Positions 61,273-64,000 of a DNA stretch of 64,000 nucleotides are shown here, in pieces. Origin of the DNA: Paenisporosarcina sp. OV554 (GTDB lineage Bacteria > Bacillota > Bacilli > Bacillales_A > Planococcaceae); NCBI RefSeq assembly GCF_003058165.1, contig NZ_QBUC01000002.1, positions 186,001 through 250,000 on the forward strand. Reading direction: 5' to 3'. The notes under the pieces were generated by a model that did no database searches, had not been told where the DNA came from, and worked only from the letters and a program-made list of their open reading frames with translations. The translations under genes were made by a program, and so were the position numbers. Position 1 is the first letter of the stretch. Each line of letters opens with the position of its first letter.

Positions 61273-63039
61273 TTAGTGGTCTGCTTTTTCGTGTGCTTCA
61301 ATTGAAATGTGTTGGAAGGTTGTAACGTCAAACAACCCAGTATCGGTTAATTTAAGTGAAGGAATGACAGGTAAACTGAGAAAAGATAAGGTTAAAAATA
61401 AATGAAAATCGAGAGTTGGGTGAATACTATGCAACGCTTCATGCAACTCGAAAAGGGACTGAACAGCTTCATCTAAGGGTACTTGCGTCATCAAACCAGC
61501 AACGGGTAGAGGCAGTGACGCCAGTAAACGGCCTTCGTTTACAACGACTAATCCGCCTTGGATATCTTGCAATGCTTGTATAGCTAACATCATATCCAAA
61601 TCGTTTGTACCTAGAACAATTGCGTTATGTGAATCATGCGCAATAGTGGTGGCAACTGCACCTTGTTTTAGTCCAAAACCTTTCACAATGCCAAGGCCAA
61701 TCGAGTGTTTATGATGATGTCTTTCAATGACAGCCACCTTTAGTTGATCCAATTCTAAATTGGGAATGAATACACCATCCACTACATCAACGTCTTCTAT
61801 CAATTTATTTGTAACTAGTTGATTTGGAATGATTTCAATAATTGTTGCTTTCGAACCTTTAGAAAATGGTATAGCTAAGTCATTTTTAGTTATCGTGGGC
61901 AAATGAACGGACTGGCTTATGCGAATTGAACATTTTTCTTGAGTAGGTGTAGCGTTCAACATAACACCTTGTTCAGCCACTTTGACACCTTTTTTCCATA
62001 CAGTCGCTACATTAAAAGTTTCAAGGTCATCCAGAACAACAAAGTCTGCTTGAAAACCAGCTGCCAATGCACCTTTTCCTGATAGTCCGTAACATTCAGC
62101 CGCATTTAATGTAGCTAATTGAATCGCTTGAAGTGGTTCCATTCCTGCAGCGATAGCAAGGCGAATTGCGTGGTCAATGCTACCTTCATCTACTAATTCA
62201 TCTAAATGTTTATCATCTGTACAAAATAAGAATCTTCGCGCATTGTGTGAAGTAACTGCAGGAAGTAAGTCGATTAAATTTTTTGCTGCGGAGCCTTCTC
62301 GTATGAGTACATACATGCCTTGAGAGATACGGTCTCTAGCTTCATTAGCCGTTACACACTCATGGTCGGTTTGTATTCCTGCTGCACGATATCCACGAAT
62401 CTGTTCCTTTTGTAAACCTGCACCATGACCATCAATTCGCAAGGCAGATTCTTGAGTCATTGCAATTTTTGTAAGCATCTTTTCATCTCCGCTTAGGACG
62501 GAGGGATAATCCATTACTTCAGCAAGTCCGAGGACACTTGGGTGTGATAAAAGTGGTTTCAAATCCATTGCTTCAAGTTTTGCTCCTGCATGTTCAAATG
62601 AAGTCGAAGGCACACTGGAAGGAAGCATGACATAAATATCCATAGGGCTTTTTTCTGCATCTTTTAACATGAACCTAATACCCTCAACACCTGCTACATT
62701 TGCGATTTCATGCGGATCTGTCACAACTGTCGTTACCCCGTGAGGCAGTAAAACATCGCCAAAAGCTGAGGGAGTCAACATTGATGATTCAATATGAATG
62801 TGACCATCAATTAAACCTGGTACGACGCAGCGTTCCATGGCGTCTTGTTCCTCAATACTTTCAAATGAGCCTGTGGTATCAATCGCAACAATCATACCGT
62901 CTGCCACAACTAAATCAGCAATCGTCCATGTTAACGAAAAAACATCAGCCACACGTGCGTTTCGTAAAATAAAATCAGCCGGTTGTTGTTGTTGAGATAC
63001 AGCAATGCGTTTCTGTAGTTTTGATATTGCACTTTGCAT
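61273..63039 (-). CDS. ade: Adenine deaminase
   Basis: A 588-aa amidohydrolase that converts adenine to hypoxanthine for purine salvage. Metal-binding and substrate motifs are PGLIDGHIHIESSMLTPSAF, HGVTTVVTDPHEIANV, RIDGHGAGL, TDHECVTANEARDRI and FCTDDKHLDELV. The C-terminal segment IAHDSHNAIVLG is typical of AdeC. The frame is open to 63099, but ATG 63039, with AAAAGGAG upstream on the minus strand, gives the usual length of about 580-590 aa. Confidence 0.94.
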   Translation of the reverse strand: MQSAISKLQKRIAVSQQQQPADFILRNARVADVFSLTWTIADLVVADGMIVAIDTTGSFESIEEQDAMERCVVPGLIDGHIHIESSMLTPSAFGDVLLPHGVTTVVTDPHEIANVAGVEGIRFMLKDAEKSPMDIYVMLPSSVPSTSFEHAGAKLEAMDLKPLLSHPSVLGLAEVMDYPSVLSGDEKMLTKIAMTQESALRIDGHGAGLQKEQIRGYRAAGIQTDHECVTANEARDRISQGMYVLIREGSAAKNLIDLLPAVTSHNARRFLFCTDDKHLDELVDEGSIDHAIRLAIAAGMEPLQAIQLATLNAAECYGLSGKGALAAGFQADFVVLDDLETFNVATVWKKGVKVAEQGVMLNATPTQEKCSIRISQSVHLPTITKNDLAIPFSKGSKATIIEIIPNQLVTNKLIEDVDVVDGVFIPNLELDQLKVAVIERHHHKHSIGLGIVKGFGLKQGAVATTIAHDSHNAIVLGTNDLDMMLAIQALQDIQGGLVVVNEGRLLASLPLPVAGLMTQVPLDEAVQSLFELHEALHSIHPTLDFHLFLTLSFLSLPVIPSLKLTDTGLFDVTTFQHISIEAHEKADH

Positions 63040-63122
63040 GTTTTCTACTCCTTTTATTAAACTTGCTGGATCTGAGATGAAGCGCGAGAAATTAATCACA
63101 TGTGAATTTGACTAGGTTAATT

Positions 63123-63161
63123 GTACATTTCAACTGCAAGGTTGAATAGTAGTAAATGTAC
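63123..63161. repeat. Inverted repeat between ade and the ThrE-like gene
   Basis: GTACATTT pairs with AAATGTAC, with an inner CAAC/GTTG pair. It lies in the 276-bp divergent intergenic region and could be an operator for ade or its neighbour. No purine riboswitch motif is seen. Confidence 0.5.
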
Positions 63162-63315
63162 GTATGTTCAGTCTTATTTCTCTAAGTGGTAATCAATGAA
63201 TACCATACATACCATAGGTTTTGATAAGAATAATTATTTTAAACAATATTTGTTATTTGTGCTGAATTTCGTTAAGATTGTGCAAAGGTGAAAAGTGAAA
63301 GGGGTGGGCAAATAT

Positions 63316-64000
63316 ATGCTAAATGAGAAGAATGATTTGGCAATTGATTGTTGTCTGCTTGCAGGTCGACTGATGATTGAAAGTGGTGCTGAGACCTATC
63401 GTGTTGAGGATACGATGACACGTATGGCAATCTCTCAAGGCCTAATAGGTACACAAAGCTTTGTAACGCCCACAGGCATCATGTTTTCACTTGGAAAAGA
63501 TGGATCGACAAGGTTGATGTCTATAAAAGAACGTTGGACAGATTTAGAGAAAATCGCATTAGTTAATCAAGTATCAAGAAAACTAACGACAAACGAACTT
63601 ACTATAGAAGAAGCGTATGAAGAATTGCAGAGAGTTGCTAGTGCTAACTTGATGTTTCCTTTTATCTGGCAGTTAATTGCTGCTGCTGTCGCAAGTGGTT
63701 CCTTCCTCATATTATTCAAAGGTACGTGGTGGGATGTACCTGCGGCAACAATTGCTGGCGGTACGGGATTTGTTGTGGTTACATTAATTCACGAATTAAC
63801 ACGCGTTAAATTTTTTGCGGAGTTTATTGCAGCCTCGGTAGTTGGAAGTATTGCTTTTCTTGCTATTTTAGGGAATTTGGGAACAGATTTAAACACCATT
63901 ATTATAAGTGGTGTTATGCCCTTGGTACCAGGGTTACTGATTACCAATGCAGTTCGGGATCTTATGGCCGGTCACTTTGTATCAGGCGTATCGAAAGGTG
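63316..64000 (+). CDS. ThrE-like threonine/serine exporter family protein (partial)
   Basis: The first 228 residues of a ThrE/DUF1212-family membrane protein; the window ends before the stop. The cytoplasmic N-terminal domain has CCLLAGRLMIESGAETYRVEDTM, the family hallmark, and TPTGIMFSL. Hydrophobic helices begin near residue 115, with GVMPLVPGLLITNAVRDLMAGH as the second signature. Members export threonine or serine, usually as a split pair with a short ThrE_2 partner, which may lie beyond the edge. ATG with a GAAAGGGGTGGG site. Confidence 0.88.
   Translation, partial: MLNEKNDLAIDCCLLAGRLMIESGAETYRVEDTMTRMAISQGLIGTQSFVTPTGIMFSLGKDGSTRLMSIKERWTDLEKIALVNQVSRKLTTNELTIEEAYEELQRVASANLMFPFIWQLIAAAVASGSFLILFKGTWWDVPAATIAGGTGFVVVTLIHELTRVKFFAEFIAASVVGSIAFLAILGNLGTDLNTIIISGVMPLVPGLLITNAVRDLMAGHFVSGVSKG

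Noticed and set aside
63100-63315. Purine riboswitch before adenine deaminase
   Set aside because: None of the conserved loop sequences of the purine aptamer are seen. Only an inverted repeat is present.

Overview
The window looks like a chromosomal segment of a low-GC, Gram-positive, aerobic Bacillales bacterium, most likely from the Planococcaceae (Sporosarcina, Paenisporosarcina or Psychrobacillus type). The evidence is strong AGGAGG-type ribosome binding sites, an S-box and a cobalamin riboswitch, cre and FadR operators, a complete Lia envelope-stress locus, lipoproteins with Bacillus-type lipoboxes and no outer-membrane genes. The genus is an inference. I see no rRNA, tRNA, insertion sequence, prophage or CRISPR array.

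Layout. 1-632: 5' part of a PlsY-like acyltransferase (minus). 709-4374: S-box-controlled methionine operon metY-metX-hom. 4672-16694: a Tad/Flp-type pilus operon (cpaB, cpaE, cpaF/tadA, tadB, tadC, Flp pilin, two TadE/G-type pseudopilins). It also holds a VWA lipoprotein, a Gly-rich secreted protein with two kinds of peptide repeat and a hydrophobic glycine-rich tail, and four small membrane proteins. 16961-25127: small HTH protein, EamA transporter, a two-component system with a 58-aa one-helix protein between regulator and kinase, a CPBP protease, a K+ channel and a CmpX-like membrane protein. 25134-25827: a triplicated 240-bp intergenic repeat. 25875-30486: a cupredoxin-like lipoprotein with permuted motif order, a DinB protein, and liaI-pspA-liaF-liaS-liaR (minus). 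30639-33777: FadR-box-controlled beta-oxidation operon. 33823-39978: nucleotidyltransferases, DUF4139 protein, metallophosphoesterase, dedA-uppP. 40015-43726: class I ribonucleotide reductase behind three NrdR-like boxes and a B12 riboswitch with terminator. 43889-49984: VOC protein, TctCBA tricarboxylate transporter and its CitST-like two-component system. 50131-52504: MFS exporter with a 17-aa upstream ORF, and an AIM24 protein. 52648-56588: cre-controlled lysine catabolic operon. 56566-58736: ABC-F gene behind a 43-aa leader ORF and terminator. 59066-64000: beta-propeller protein, adenine deaminase, and the start of a ThrE-like exporter.

The most unusual signal is a family of intergenic arrays at five separate loci (25202, 38517, 44382, 51590, 58835). 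Each repeats a locus-specific core with a period of 21 bp, with only two off-phase steps, and each lies just after a rho-independent terminator. 21 bp is two turns of B-DNA and also seven codons. Other points worth following are the Tad locus with its secreted repeat protein, the RR-small protein-kinase arrangement, the double (NrdR plus B12) control of the reductase, the ABC-F attenuator and the permuted cupredoxin. All functional calls come from reading motifs and gene order; no database search was run.
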